Below, one piece after another: positions 41,135-49,256 of a stretch of 64,000 nt of DNA. The notes below the pieces were generated by a model that saw only the letters and a list, made by a program, of their open reading frames with translations, was not told the origin of the DNA and made no database searches. Every line of letters begins with the position of its first letter. Position 1 is the stretch's first letter. Source of the DNA: Acidovorax sp. KKS102 (GTDB taxonomy: Bacteria; Pseudomonadota; Gammaproteobacteria; Burkholderiales; Burkholderiaceae_C); assembly GCF_000302535.1 (NCBI RefSeq), contig NC_018708.1, positions 4,898,001 to 4,962,000 of the forward strand. Direction: 5' to 3'. The translations under genes were made by a program, and so were the position numbers.

Positions 41135-41215
41135 GGCGCTGCGCGCCTTCCCCCCAGGGGGACGACGCCATCGCTGCGGGGCGGCCCTTGCTCGGCGTCC
41201 CTGGTATTCGGCCGC
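41126..41215. repeat. GC-rich dispersed repeat, family B, copy 4
   Basis: Begins CCCCCTGAGGCGCTGCGCGC, so it provides the LysR stop codon, then a C-run/G-run palindrome and GCTGCGGGGCGGCCCTTGCT. Nearly the same as the end of the copy at 55157. Confidence 0.75.
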
Positions 41216-41257
41216 GCCAGTTGCATGGAGCAGAGACGAATCAAAGGGGCTGAGGCG

Positions 41258-42172
41258 TCAGTCCCCAGCAGCTGGGGATGGCAAGCTTTCCAACAACCGG
41301 TCCGCATAGTCCTGCCAGCGTGCGTCCTTGGGCAGGCCCTGAAACACGCCTTCGCGGGCCAGCTCGGCCACCCATTGCTGCTTGGCGGCGATGGCGGAGG
41401 CCATCAGGGGCTCCATGCCAGCCTCTTGCACCGTCTGAGCGGACTCGCGCATTTCCTCGGCGCGGCGCTGGCCGTGTTGCACCACGCGGCTGAAGAAGTA
41501 GCGGCCCTGCTCGTGCCAGTCGATGGACGGGAAGGTTTCGGCCAGCGTGGGCAGTACATGGTCTTCCACGCCGTAGTGGCGGGCGGTGGCGTAGCTTTCG
41601 ATGACCAAGGCCTCCAGGCCCTTGATCATGATGCTGCGGCACATCTTGATGGCGCTGGCCACGCCCAGTTGCTCGCTCACGGGTTGGGCATCCATGCCCC
41701 AGCCGGTCAGCACCTCGGCCAGTGCGGCAGCTTGCGCGCCGCCCAGCAGCATGGGCACGCGGATGCCGTAGGGCGGCACGGAGGTCATGACCCCCGCCTC
41801 GACATAGTGCGCGCCCCGCGCCTCGATGAGCGCCGCCGCTTGCTGCTTGGTGCCGGGCGATGCGGAGTTGAGGTCCAGGAACACGGTGCCGGGGCGGATG
41901 TGCTGCGCCGCCTCCTGCGCCACGGCCAGCGTGTTCGACGCGGTGACGGCTGAGATGATGCAGTCGCAGCGCGCGCACAGCGCCTGCATCGCATCCACCG
42001 CCACCACACCCGCCTGCGCTGCGTGCTTCTGCAGGTCGTCGCGGTGCGCGGGGTCGGCCAGCTTCAGGTCCCACGCAGCGACGGAGGCCACGCCGGGCTG
42101 CACGCGCAAGCCCGCACTGAAGATCTTGCCCACCTCGCCATAGCCCACGAGGCCGATGTGTGTGATGTTCAT
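41258..42172 (-). CDS. NAD(P)-dependent oxidoreductase, 6-phosphogluconate-dehydrogenase-like with DUF1932
   Basis: Beta-hydroxyacid-dehydrogenase-like protein, 304 residues. The N-terminal Rossmann motif is GLVGYGEVGKIFSAGL; the C-terminal helical DUF1932 part includes GVASAIKMCRSIMIKGLEAL with the conserved Lys/Asn-type helix. The substrate is unknown; homologues sit in aromatic-acid clusters. It is the last gene of the leftward ABC/TTT unit, 52 bp after the TTT gene. ATG 42172 gives the standard N terminus; an ATG at 42205 precedes it. Confidence 0.82.
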   Translation of the reverse strand: MNITHIGLVGYGEVGKIFSAGLRVQPGVASVAAWDLKLADPAHRDDLQKHAAQAGVVAVDAMQALCARCDCIISAVTASNTLAVAQEAAQHIRPGTVFLDLNSASPGTKQQAAALIEARGAHYVEAGVMTSVPPYGIRVPMLLGGAQAAALAEVLTGWGMDAQPVSEQLGVASAIKMCRSIMIKGLEALVIESYATARHYGVEDHVLPTLAETFPSIDWHEQGRYFFSRVVQHGQRRAEEMRESAQTVQEAGMEPLMASAIAAKQQWVAELAREGVFQGLPKDARWQDYADRLLESLPSPAAGD

Positions 42173-42224
42173 TTGATGTTCCTTTCCGCCTTTCACCACC
42201 GCCAACGATCCGCAGCGGCAGCGC

Positions 42225-43205
42225 TCACTGGCGCGCGATCTTGGCCTTGGCGATCACGTCGCTCCAGCGGCGCACATCGGCGGCCAGGTGCTCGCCCAGC
42301 TGCGCGGGGGTGCTGCCCTGGGCATTCAGATTCAGCTCCAGCAGGCGCTTTTTGACGTCGGGCTGGGCCAGTGCGGCCTGTACCTCGCGCGAGAGGCGCT
42401 CCACCACCGCCGGGGGCGTCTTGGCAGGCACGGCCAGGCCGTTCCACGACGTGACGTTGAAGCCCGCCAGTGGCCCGCCGATTTCGCGCACCGTGGGCAC
42501 GTCGGGCAACTGCGGCGCCCGCTGCGCGCCCATCACAGCCAGCGGCCGCAGGGCCTTGGAGCCGATCTGCGGCATGAGGCCACCCAGAATATCGACCATC
42601 ACGTCGATCTCTCCACCCCGCAGCGCCGTGATGACCGGCGGCGTGCCGTTGAAGGGCACCACCTGCGCGTCAATGCCCGCCGTCACCTTGAACAGCTCGG
42701 CTGCCAGGTTCTGTGTGGTGCCGATCTGCGGTGTGCCGATGTTGAGCTGGCCGGGGTGGGCGCGGGCATACGTCAGCAGCTCGCCCAGTGTGCGAAAGCG
42801 CCCTCCCTCCTTCACCACCACGGCCAGATCAAACGTGGCCAGCAACGAGACAGGCGCAAAGTCCTTGAGAGTGTCGAACGGCAGCGACTGGAACAGCGCG
42901 GCGCTCACCGCTGTGCCACTGCTCACCAGCAGCAGCGTGTGGCCGTCGGGCTCAGCCCGCACCACCAGGTCTCCCGCTACCACGCCGCCAGCGCTGGGTT
43001 TGTTTTCGATGACTACGCTTTGCCCCAGCGGGCCAGCAATCTTCTGGCCCACCGTGCGCGCCGTGATGTCGGCCGCGCCGCCCGCCGCATTGGGCACGAC
43101 GATGCGCAGCGGGCGTGAGGGAAAAGCGGCCTGCGCACTGGCCGCACCGCCGAACGACGCTGCCAGCCATGCCAGGAGGGTTCTGCGGTGCACAGCGCTG
43201 CCCAT
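42225..43205 (-). CDS. TTT (TctC/Bug) binding protein linked to the ABC transporter operon
   Basis: Periplasmic solute receptor of 326 residues: signal peptide with LLAWLAASFGGAASAQA, then FPSRPLRIVVPNAAGGAADI and VIENKPSAGGVVAGDL. It starts 8 bp after the livF-like stop, so it is in the same transcript as an ABC importer although it belongs to a different transporter class. A related but clearly different paralogue lies in the lig operon. Its ligand is probably an aromatic or dicarboxylic acid by context. Confidence 0.9.
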   Translation of the reverse strand: MGSAVHRRTLLAWLAASFGGAASAQAAFPSRPLRIVVPNAAGGAADITARTVGQKIAGPLGQSVVIENKPSAGGVVAGDLVVRAEPDGHTLLLVSSGTAVSAALFQSLPFDTLKDFAPVSLLATFDLAVVVKEGGRFRTLGELLTYARAHPGQLNIGTPQIGTTQNLAAELFKVTAGIDAQVVPFNGTPPVITALRGGEIDVMVDILGGLMPQIGSKALRPLAVMGAQRAPQLPDVPTVREIGGPLAGFNVTSWNGLAVPAKTPPAVVERLSREVQAALAQPDVKKRLLELNLNAQGSTPAQLGEHLAADVRRWSDVIAKAKIARQ

Positions 43206-43213
43206 GGTGCGCG

Positions 43214-43945
43214 CTACCGTGCCACGCCCAGCAGGCGGTCCAGCAGCTCGGGTTGCGCGCTCAGCTCGGCCGCACTGCCGGTGTGCACCACGGTGCCCCG
43301 GTCCAACACGGCGGCGTGGTCCGAGATGGCCAGGATGGCCTGCGGATGCTGCTCCACGATGATGGCTGACAGGCCCTCTTCGCGCGTGATGCGGCGGATG
43401 GCGCGCAGCAGCTCTTCCACGATGATGGGCGCCAGGCCTTCGAGCGGCTCGTCGAGCAGCAGCAGGCGCGGGTTGAGCACCAGCGCGCGGCCCACGGCCA
43501 GCATCTGCTGCTCGCCACCCGACAGCTGTGTGCCCAGGTTGGTCTTGCGCTCGGCCAGGCGCGGGAACATTTCGTACACACGCTCGGGCGTCCACGGCCG
43601 CGCGGTGGAGCCCTTACGGCCTGGGCGTGCCACCGCCGTGAGGTTCTCGTGCACCGTGAGCGACTTGAAGATGTTGCGCTCTTGCGGCACCCAGCCGATG
43701 CCGGCGGCTGCGCGCTCGTGCGACGGCAGCTTGTGCAGCGCCACGCCGCCCAGGCTCACCGTGCCCGCGTGCTGGCGCGTGGCGCCGGCCAGCGTGTTGA
43801 TGAGCGTGGTCTTGCCGGTGCCGTTGCGGCCCAGCAGGGCCAGGGTGTCGCCCTCGGGCAGGGCCAGCGAAATGCCTTGCAGCACCACGGCTTCGCCGTA
43901 GCCTGCGCTCAGGCCTTCAATGCGCAGCAGCTCGGTCTTAGACAT
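43214..43945 (-). CDS. livF: ABC transporter ATP-binding protein, LivF type
   Basis: One of two ATPases of a branched-chain-amino-acid-type (HAAT) importer. It has 243 residues: Walker A LLGRNGTGKTTL, Q-loop WVPQERNIF, signature LSGGEQQML, Walker B LLLLDEPLEGL and switch His in VEQHPQ. The start overlaps the livG stop by 8 bp. Context points to uptake of aromatic acids such as vanillate or protocatechuate rather than leucine. Confidence 0.93.
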   Translation of the reverse strand: MSKTELLRIEGLSAGYGEAVVLQGISLALPEGDTLALLGRNGTGKTTLINTLAGATRQHAGTVSLGGVALHKLPSHERAAAGIGWVPQERNIFKSLTVHENLTAVARPGRKGSTARPWTPERVYEMFPRLAERKTNLGTQLSGGEQQMLAVGRALVLNPRLLLLDEPLEGLAPIIVEELLRAIRRITREEGLSAIIVEQHPQAILAISDHAAVLDRGTVVHTGSAAELSAQPELLDRLLGVAR

Positions 43946-44711
43946 GGGCGTCCTCCCCATGGCCCAGATACACGGCCTTCACCTGCGGGTCGTTGGCAAT
44001 GGTGTCGGGGTCGCCCTCGGTGAGCACGGTGCCGTTGACCAGCACCGTCATGCGGTTGGCAAAGCTGAAAACCAGGTCCATATCGTGTTCGATCAACAGC
44101 ACCGAGACATCGGCGGGCAGGGCCGCTACGGTCTGCAGCAGTTCTTCGCGCTCGCCGGCGGGCACACCGGCCACGGGTTCGTCGAGCAGCAGCACGCGCG
44201 GCTCGCAGGCCAGCGCAATCGCAATCTCCAGCAGGCGGCGCTTGCCGTAGGCCAGCACGCGCGTTTCCTCGGCCATCACGGACGTGAGGTGGAACTGCTC
44301 CAGCAGTTGTTCACAGCGCTCATTGACCGCTTTGCGCGCGCCCAGCGGCTGCCACCACTTGCCGCCCAGGCCCTGGTGCTGCGAAACGGTGAGCGCCAAG
44401 GTTTCGAGCGGCGTGAGCGTGTCGAACAGCTGGTTGATCTGGAAGGTGCGCACCATGCCGCGCTGCACGCGCTGGTGCGGCGCCAGGCGCGTGATGTCCT
44501 GGCCTTCGAGCGTGATGGAGCCTTCGGTGGGCTCCAGCACGCCGGTCAGCAGGTTGATGAGCGTGGTCTTGCCAGCGCCGTTGGGGCCGATGAGCGCATG
44601 GCGTGCGCCCTTTTGCAGGTTCAGCGTGACGTTGTTGGTGGCCGTGATGCCGCCAAAACGTTTGACCAGACCTTGCGCCGACAGCACGGTGTTGGAGGTG
44701 GTGTTGTTCAT
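43938..44711 (-). CDS. livG: ABC transporter ATP-binding protein, LivG type
   Basis: Second ATPase of the HAAT importer, 257 residues. Walker A is LIGPNGAGKTTL and the Walker B region LLLDEPVAG. The signature is replaced by LAYGKRRLLEIA, the usual variant in LivG. ATG 44711 lies 1 bp after the livM stop. The C terminus reads AVYLGHGEDAHV, typical of LivG. Confidence 0.93.
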   Translation of the reverse strand: MNNTTSNTVLSAQGLVKRFGGITATNNVTLNLQKGARHALIGPNGAGKTTLINLLTGVLEPTEGSITLEGQDITRLAPHQRVQRGMVRTFQINQLFDTLTPLETLALTVSQHQGLGGKWWQPLGARKAVNERCEQLLEQFHLTSVMAEETRVLAYGKRRLLEIAIALACEPRVLLLDEPVAGVPAGEREELLQTVAALPADVSVLLIEHDMDLVFSFANRMTVLVNGTVLTEGDPDTIANDPQVKAVYLGHGEDAHV

Positions 44712-44712
44712 G

Positions 44713-45708
44713 TCAGTGGCCTCCCGTGTTGGAGGCAGCCCCGGCCTTGCGGCCTGCGCCAAACCAGGTCCAGGGACGGAACAGGCGGTCGCGCCCGACC
44801 AGCACCAGTACCACCAGGAACAGGCCGACCCAGAAGGTCCAGTACTGCGGTGTGATGGACGAGATCACGTCCTGCAGCAGCTTGAAGCCGATGGCGCCCA
44901 GGATGCCGCCATACAGCCAGCCCACGCCGCCGATCACCAGGATCAACATCACGTCGGCCGAGCGGTGGAACTCGAACAAATCGAGCGATGCAAAACCCGT
45001 GGTCTGCGTGAGCAGCGCGCCTGCAGCCCCGGCCAGCGCAGCGGCCAACGTGTACACCTGCGCCAGCTTGGCCGTCACCGGGATGCCGATGGCCATGGCG
45101 CGCAGCCGGTTGTCACGGATGGCCTTGAGCGTAGCGCCAAAGGGCGACTGCACGATGCGGCGGGCGAGCAAGAAGAACACCAGCAGCACGGTGAGCGAAT
45201 ACCAAGCGGCCGTGCGGCCATACAGGTCAAATTCGAACTGACCGAGCACCGGTCCCATCATCACGCCCTGCAGGCCGTCAGCGCCGCCGGTCAGCCAGTC
45301 GAGCTTGTTGGCCAGCTCCAGCATCACCAGGCCCACGCCGAGCGTGACCATGAGGCGCGTGAGGTCGGTGCCGCGCATGATGGTGAGCGACGCCACCGCG
45401 CCCAGCACGGTTGCGGCACCAATGCCCACGGCCAGGCCCACCAGCGGGTCGGGCATCACATGCTTGGCAAACAGCGCGGCCGCGTAGCCGCCCAGGCCGA
45501 AGAAGGCCGCATGGCCCAGCGACACGATGCCGGTGTAGCCCAGGATGAGGTCCAGCGAAATGGCGAACAGCGCGACGATGGCGATCTCGTTGATGATGAG
45601 CGCATGGCTGGGCAATGCCAGCGGCGCGGCAAAGGCCAGCAGCCACAGCACGGGCTCCCACCAGCGAAAGCGCCGGGCCTGCAGCAGGGTGTTTTGCGGG
45701 TTCGCCAT
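44713..45708 (-). CDS. livM: ABC transporter permease, LivM type
   Basis: Inner-membrane permease of 331 residues with about nine hydrophobic helices. The family segments LDLILGYTGIVSLGHAAFFG and IGGVGWLYGGILGA are clear. The start at 45708 shares one base with the livH stop (TGATG), so translation is coupled. A GTG one codon upstream is an alternative. Confidence 0.93.
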   Translation of the reverse strand: MANPQNTLLQARRFRWWEPVLWLLAFAAPLALPSHALIINEIAIVALFAISLDLILGYTGIVSLGHAAFFGLGGYAAALFAKHVMPDPLVGLAVGIGAATVLGAVASLTIMRGTDLTRLMVTLGVGLVMLELANKLDWLTGGADGLQGVMMGPVLGQFEFDLYGRTAAWYSLTVLLVFFLLARRIVQSPFGATLKAIRDNRLRAMAIGIPVTAKLAQVYTLAAALAGAAGALLTQTTGFASLDLFEFHRSADVMLILVIGGVGWLYGGILGAIGFKLLQDVISSITPQYWTFWVGLFLVVLVLVGRDRLFRPWTWFGAGRKAGAASNTGGH

Positions 45709-46580
45709 CACTTGCCCCCCTTGCGCACAAAGAGGCCCTGCGGGCGCCAGATGAGGATCAGGATCATGAGGCTGTACACAATGAAGGCGCCCAGCTTGGG
45801 GATGTAGTACTTGCCAGCCACGTCGGCAATGCCGAGCAACAATGCGGCCAGCAGCGGACCGGTGATGGACGAGGTGCCGCCCACGGCCACCACGATCAAA
45901 AAGTAGATCATGAACTTGAGCGGGAAGCTCGGATCGAGCCCCAGCACTTCAGCGCCCAGCGCACCGCCCAGGCCTGCCAGGCCCGAGCCAAAAGCGAAGG
46001 TGGACAGGAACACGATGTTCACGTTGATGCCCATGCCCGCAGCCACGCGCTGGTCGTCCACGCTGGCACGCAGGCGGCTGCCGAAGCGGGTTTTGGTGAG
46101 CACATATTGCAGGCCCACGGTGAGCGCCGCACACACCGCAATGATGAACAGGCGGTAGTGGCCCATGCCCAGGGTGAGTGCGCCGCTGCCGATCTCGGTG
46201 CGGCCCTTGAGCCATTCGGGCAGCTGCATGATCTGCTGCGTGGAGCCCACAAAGTAGTCCACGCTGGCCACGGCCATGAACACCAGACCGATGGAGAACA
46301 GCACCTGGTCCAGGTGGGCCTTGTGGTACAGCGGGCGGTACAGCGTGCGCTCCAGCACACCGCCGAGCAGGGCCGTGCCGACAAAGGCGATGGGCAGACA
46401 GACAAGGAAGGGCACATCCAGCCGCTGCATGAGCAGCACGGTGATGTAGCCCCCTGCCATGGCAAACGCCCCGTGCGCCAGGTTGATGAAGTTCATCAGC
46501 CCCATGGTCACGGCCAGGCCCACTGCCAGGATGAACAGCAGCATGCCGTAGGCAACGCCGTCGAAAAGAATGGTCAGCAT
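45708..46580 (-). CDS. livH: ABC transporter permease, LivH type
   Basis: Inner-membrane permease partner of LivM, 290 residues and about eight helices. Family motifs GLMNFINLAHGAFAMAGGY near the N terminus and VVAVGGTSSITGPLLAALLLG are present. It begins 317 bp after the binding-protein stop; the gap contains dispersed repeats but no terminator was seen, so read-through from the binding-protein promoter is likely. Confidence 0.93.
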   Translation of the reverse strand: MLTILFDGVAYGMLLFILAVGLAVTMGLMNFINLAHGAFAMAGGYITVLLMQRLDVPFLVCLPIAFVGTALLGGVLERTLYRPLYHKAHLDQVLFSIGLVFMAVASVDYFVGSTQQIMQLPEWLKGRTEIGSGALTLGMGHYRLFIIAVCAALTVGLQYVLTKTRFGSRLRASVDDQRVAAGMGINVNIVFLSTFAFGSGLAGLGGALGAEVLGLDPSFPLKFMIYFLIVVAVGGTSSITGPLLAALLLGIADVAGKYYIPKLGAFIVYSLMILILIWRPQGLFVRKGGK

Positions 46581-46676
46581 GAAATCACTTCATTGAAGAC
46601 AAAAGTGCACCACCCTGCTCAGGGCTGTGGAAGTGCGACGAATCACCAAAGCCGGACGTTCAACCTGCGGCCCCCG

Positions 46677-46701
46677 GTTTCGACAGGCTCAGCCCGAACG
46701 G
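46677..46701. repeat. Dispersed repeat, family C (single copy here)
   Basis: The stretch TTTCGACAGGCTCAGCCCGA followed by ACGG is a short element known to be scattered through Comamonadaceae genomes. One copy is seen in this window, in the gap between livH and the binding-protein gene. Confidence 0.55.
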
Positions 46702-46734
46702 ATCCAGAGGGAGCCTGCCCGTAAATACTTGCGC

Positions 46735-46896
46735 GGCCCAGACCAGCGGCCGCCGCGCAAGGGCCGCCCCGCAGCGCTGGCGGCGTCCCCCTTGGGGGCT
46801 GAGTGCCGCGGCTCCGAGCCTGCCTGCGCAGGCTTGGACGGCAACGAAGAGTGGCCGCATCTGGCGGACACACCGAGCGGGTCGCGGCTCAGGGGG
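46735..46896. repeat. GC-rich dispersed repeat, family B, copy 5 (reverse orientation)
   Basis: Contains GCGGCCGCCGCGCAAGGGCC, GCGTCCCCCTTGGGGGC and ends CGGCTCAGGGGGCTT beside the stop codon of the binding-protein gene. With family C it fills most of the 317-bp gap inside the ABC operon. Confidence 0.7.
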
Positions 46897-46897
46897 C

Positions 46898-48082
46898 TTA
46901 TTTAGTTTTGCCGGGGTCCTTGACGTCCTTGATCACGTCAAATTCCACGTTGTACAGCTGGCCGTTCACGCGCTCCACCTTGCGCAGGTACACGTCCTGC
47001 ACGATGTCGCGGGTCTGCGCGTCGATGAACACCTTGCCGCGTGGGCTCTCGAAGATCTGGCCCTTCATGGCGGCCAGCAGGGCGTCACCGCCGCCGGCAC
47101 CCTTGGTGGTCTTGAGCGCTTCATAAATCACGCGCATGCCGTCATAGCCACCCACGGCCATGAAGTTGGGGCGCAGGCCCTTGTTGGCCTTCTCGAAGGC
47201 TTCCACAAACTTCTTGTTCATGGGCGAGGGGTGTGCGGCCGAGTAGTGGTGCGAGGTGACCACGCCCAGCGCGCCGTCGCCCATGTCGTTCAGTTGATCG
47301 TCGTCCGTCACGTCGCCGGTGCCGATGAGCTTGATGCCGGCCTTGTCCATGCCGCGCTCCAGAAACTGCTTCATCACCGCAGCGCCCGCGCCCGAGGGCA
47401 CAAAGACGAACAGCGCATCCGGCTTGGCGTCACGCACCTTCTGCAGGAAGGGGGCAAAGTCGGGGTTGCGCAGCGGCACGCGCAGGGCTTCGGTCACCTG
47501 ACCGCCGTTGAAAGTGAGGCGCTGGTTGAAGAACTTTTCGGCATCGATGCCGGGGCCATAGTCGCTCACCAGCGTGACCACCTTCTTGATGCCGTTCTTG
47601 GGGGCCCAGTCGGCCAGGGCCACAGAGACTTGCGGCAGCGTGAAGCTGGTGCGCACCACATAGGGCGATGCCTCGGTGATGCTGGAGGTGGCGGCAGCCA
47701 TCACCACCAGGGGGGTCTTGGACTGCGTGGCCAGCGGGGCGGTGGCCATGGCCGAGGGCGTGATGCCCATGCCAGCCAGCACGTTGACCTTTTCGTTGAC
47801 GACCAGCTCCTGGGCGAGGCGACGGGTCACGTCGGGCAGGCTGGTGTCGTCCTTGATGATCAGCTGCACCTTCTTGCCGGCCACGGTGTCGCCGTTCTGG
47901 GCCATGTACAGGCGCGCTGCGGCTTCGATCTGGCGGCCAGTGGTGGCTTGCTGGCCGGTCATGGGCAGGATCAGGCCGATCTTGAACACGTTGTCCTGCG
48001 CCACGGCGGGCAGCACGGCCAGACCGGTGGAGAGCGCAATGGCGGCAGCGGCCGAGGCACGAAGAAGGTGGCGTTTTTGCAT
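46898..48082 (-). CDS. ABC transporter substrate-binding protein, LivJ/LivK type
   Basis: Periplasmic receptor of the HAAT importer, 394 residues with an N-terminal signal peptide (IALSTGLAVLPAVAQ). The mature part starts FKIGLILPMTGQQATTG, the type I periplasmic-binding fold, with MGITPSAMATAPLATQ and VTLVSDYGPGIDA. Homologues near aromatic genes bind benzoate-like acids. A TGTATACA operator lies 24-31 bp upstream of the start, implying control by the vanillate GntR regulator. Confidence 0.92.
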   Translation of the reverse strand: MQKRHLLRASAAAAIALSTGLAVLPAVAQDNVFKIGLILPMTGQQATTGRQIEAAARLYMAQNGDTVAGKKVQLIIKDDTSLPDVTRRLAQELVVNEKVNVLAGMGITPSAMATAPLATQSKTPLVVMAAATSSITEASPYVVRTSFTLPQVSVALADWAPKNGIKKVVTLVSDYGPGIDAEKFFNQRLTFNGGQVTEALRVPLRNPDFAPFLQKVRDAKPDALFVFVPSGAGAAVMKQFLERGMDKAGIKLIGTGDVTDDDQLNDMGDGALGVVTSHHYSAAHPSPMNKKFVEAFEKANKGLRPNFMAVGGYDGMRVIYEALKTTKGAGGGDALLAAMKGQIFESPRGKVFIDAQTRDIVQDVYLRKVERVNGQLYNVEFDVIKDVKDPGKTK

Positions 48083-48105
48083 CGTTGTCTCCTATGGAAA
48101 GTCGT

Positions 48106-48113
48106 TGTATACA
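48106..48113. promoter_or_regulatory. TGTATACA box before the ABC binding-protein gene
   Basis: TTGTATACAGAAAATG, 24 bp upstream of the leftward binding-protein start. It shares TGTATACAGAAA with the two copies flanking the GntR-vanA intergenic region, so binding by the same repressor is likely. Confidence 0.6.
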
Positions 48114-48227
48114 GAAAATGCTGGCGGGAGTTTGGCGTGGGCTGGGTTATTTCACAAGCGCAAATTCGAGCATTCAGGTATTACCAAATGCAATAACTCA
48201 AGACGCCCTGGACGCTTGCACCGGCCG

Positions 48228-49004
48228 TTATGTCCGCTCGCGGATCAGCTGTACACCGGGCAAGCCCTGCACCTGCGACGCCTGCACCGCCGCCAGCAGG
48301 TTGCGCCGGGTGATGCGCGAGTGCTCGCGCAGGATGGCCTCGGCCCGCGCGCCTTCGCGCCGCTCGATGGCATCCAGCGCCTGGCGGTGCTGGTCCTGCG
48401 CCACCACCAGCATGTCGCGCGCCTGGGCCGAATGCGTCTGCACCACCACAAACGCCGAGGGCGACGCAAACGGCAGGCCTTTGACGCGGTCCAGCTCGCG
48501 CGCCACCACGTCGCTGCCCACCATGCGACTGAGCAGCAGGTGGAACCGCGCATTCAGCTCCACATAGCGCGAGAAACCCTCGTCATCCAGCGTGGAGGGG
48601 GCCAGCGTGGCGTCGATGGCGTCCAGGCAGGCATGGGCCTCGGCCAGCAGCGCGGGGGCCACGCCCCGCTCAGCCGCCAGGCGCGCGGCCAGGCCTTCCA
48701 TGGTCCCGCGCAGCTCAATGGCATCGGCCACATCGGTTTCAGAGAACGTGCGCACGGCGTAGCCGCCACCGGGCAGCCGGTGCAGCAGCCCCTCCTGCTC
48801 CAGCCGCATCAGCGCGGCGCGGATGGGCGTGCGCGACACGCCCAGCTTCTCGACGAGCGTCAGCTCGGCGATGCGGGCACCGCCGGGCAACTCGCCCGCC
48901 AGGATCATCTCGCGCAGGCGCAGTTGTGCCTTGACGGCCTGCGAGGCACCCGCCTCGGCAGCCTCGGCCGGTGGAGCGATGGTCAGGGGGTCGGACAGGT
49001 TCAT
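48228..49004 (-). CDS. vanR: GntR-family regulator (FCD subfamily), VanR-like
   Basis: Probable repressor of vanillate genes, 258 residues. The N-terminal winged helix contains LREMILAGELPGGARIAE and KLGVSRTPIRAALMRLEQEG; the C-terminal FCD domain has the metal/ligand residues in ARFHLLL, DQHRQALDAI and REHSRI. It is divergent from vanAB; TGTATACA boxes lie 34 bp before its start and 105 bp before vanA. Vanillate as effector is inferred from position. Confidence 0.85.
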   Translation of the reverse strand: MNLSDPLTIAPPAEAAEAGASQAVKAQLRLREMILAGELPGGARIAELTLVEKLGVSRTPIRAALMRLEQEGLLHRLPGGGYAVRTFSETDVADAIELRGTMEGLAARLAAERGVAPALLAEAHACLDAIDATLAPSTLDDEGFSRYVELNARFHLLLSRMVGSDVVARELDRVKGLPFASPSAFVVVQTHSAQARDMLVVAQDQHRQALDAIERREGARAEAILREHSRITRRNLLAAVQASQVQGLPGVQLIRERT

Positions 49005-49037
49005 GGCGGGTGATGGGAGGGAATTCAGCCACCAGAA

Positions 49038-49045
49038 TGTATACA
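49038..49045. promoter_or_regulatory. TGTATACA box before vanR
   Basis: AATGTATACAGAAATC lies 34 bp upstream of the GntR start. It probably mediates autorepression. Confidence 0.6.
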
Positions 49046-49144
49046 GAAATCAGGACAACTTCCACCCACTCTCGTTTAGCACCATTACAAAACAACAGCT
49101 TACGAGATATAAAGAACTGAGATAGCTGTTTTACGGCTTTCTTA

Positions 49145-49152
49145 TGTATACA
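49145..49152. promoter_or_regulatory. TGTATACA box before vanA
   Basis: TATGTATACAGAAAATC in the vanR-vanA intergenic region, 105 bp before vanA. It shares a 12-base core with the other van and ABC copies. Confidence 0.6.
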
Positions 49153-49207
49153 GAAAATCACCTTTTCCGCACAATTGCGCTACTCCAGCCGCGATCCGCA
49201 CCCGGGC

Positions 49208-49215
49208 TGTATACC
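49208..49215. promoter_or_regulatory. Imperfect TGTATACC box close to vanA
   Basis: A one-mismatch copy of the octamer 42 bp before the vanA start. It could be a second operator allowing cooperative repression. Confidence 0.4.
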
Positions 49216-49256
49216 AAGACTGCGACAACACCTTCCACCCACGGAGAGAGACAACC

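Noticed and set aside
48106-48113. The TGTATACA octamers as part of a dispersed repeat family
   Set aside because: They are short, palindromic and restricted to upstream regions of functionally linked genes, which fits operators better than repeats.
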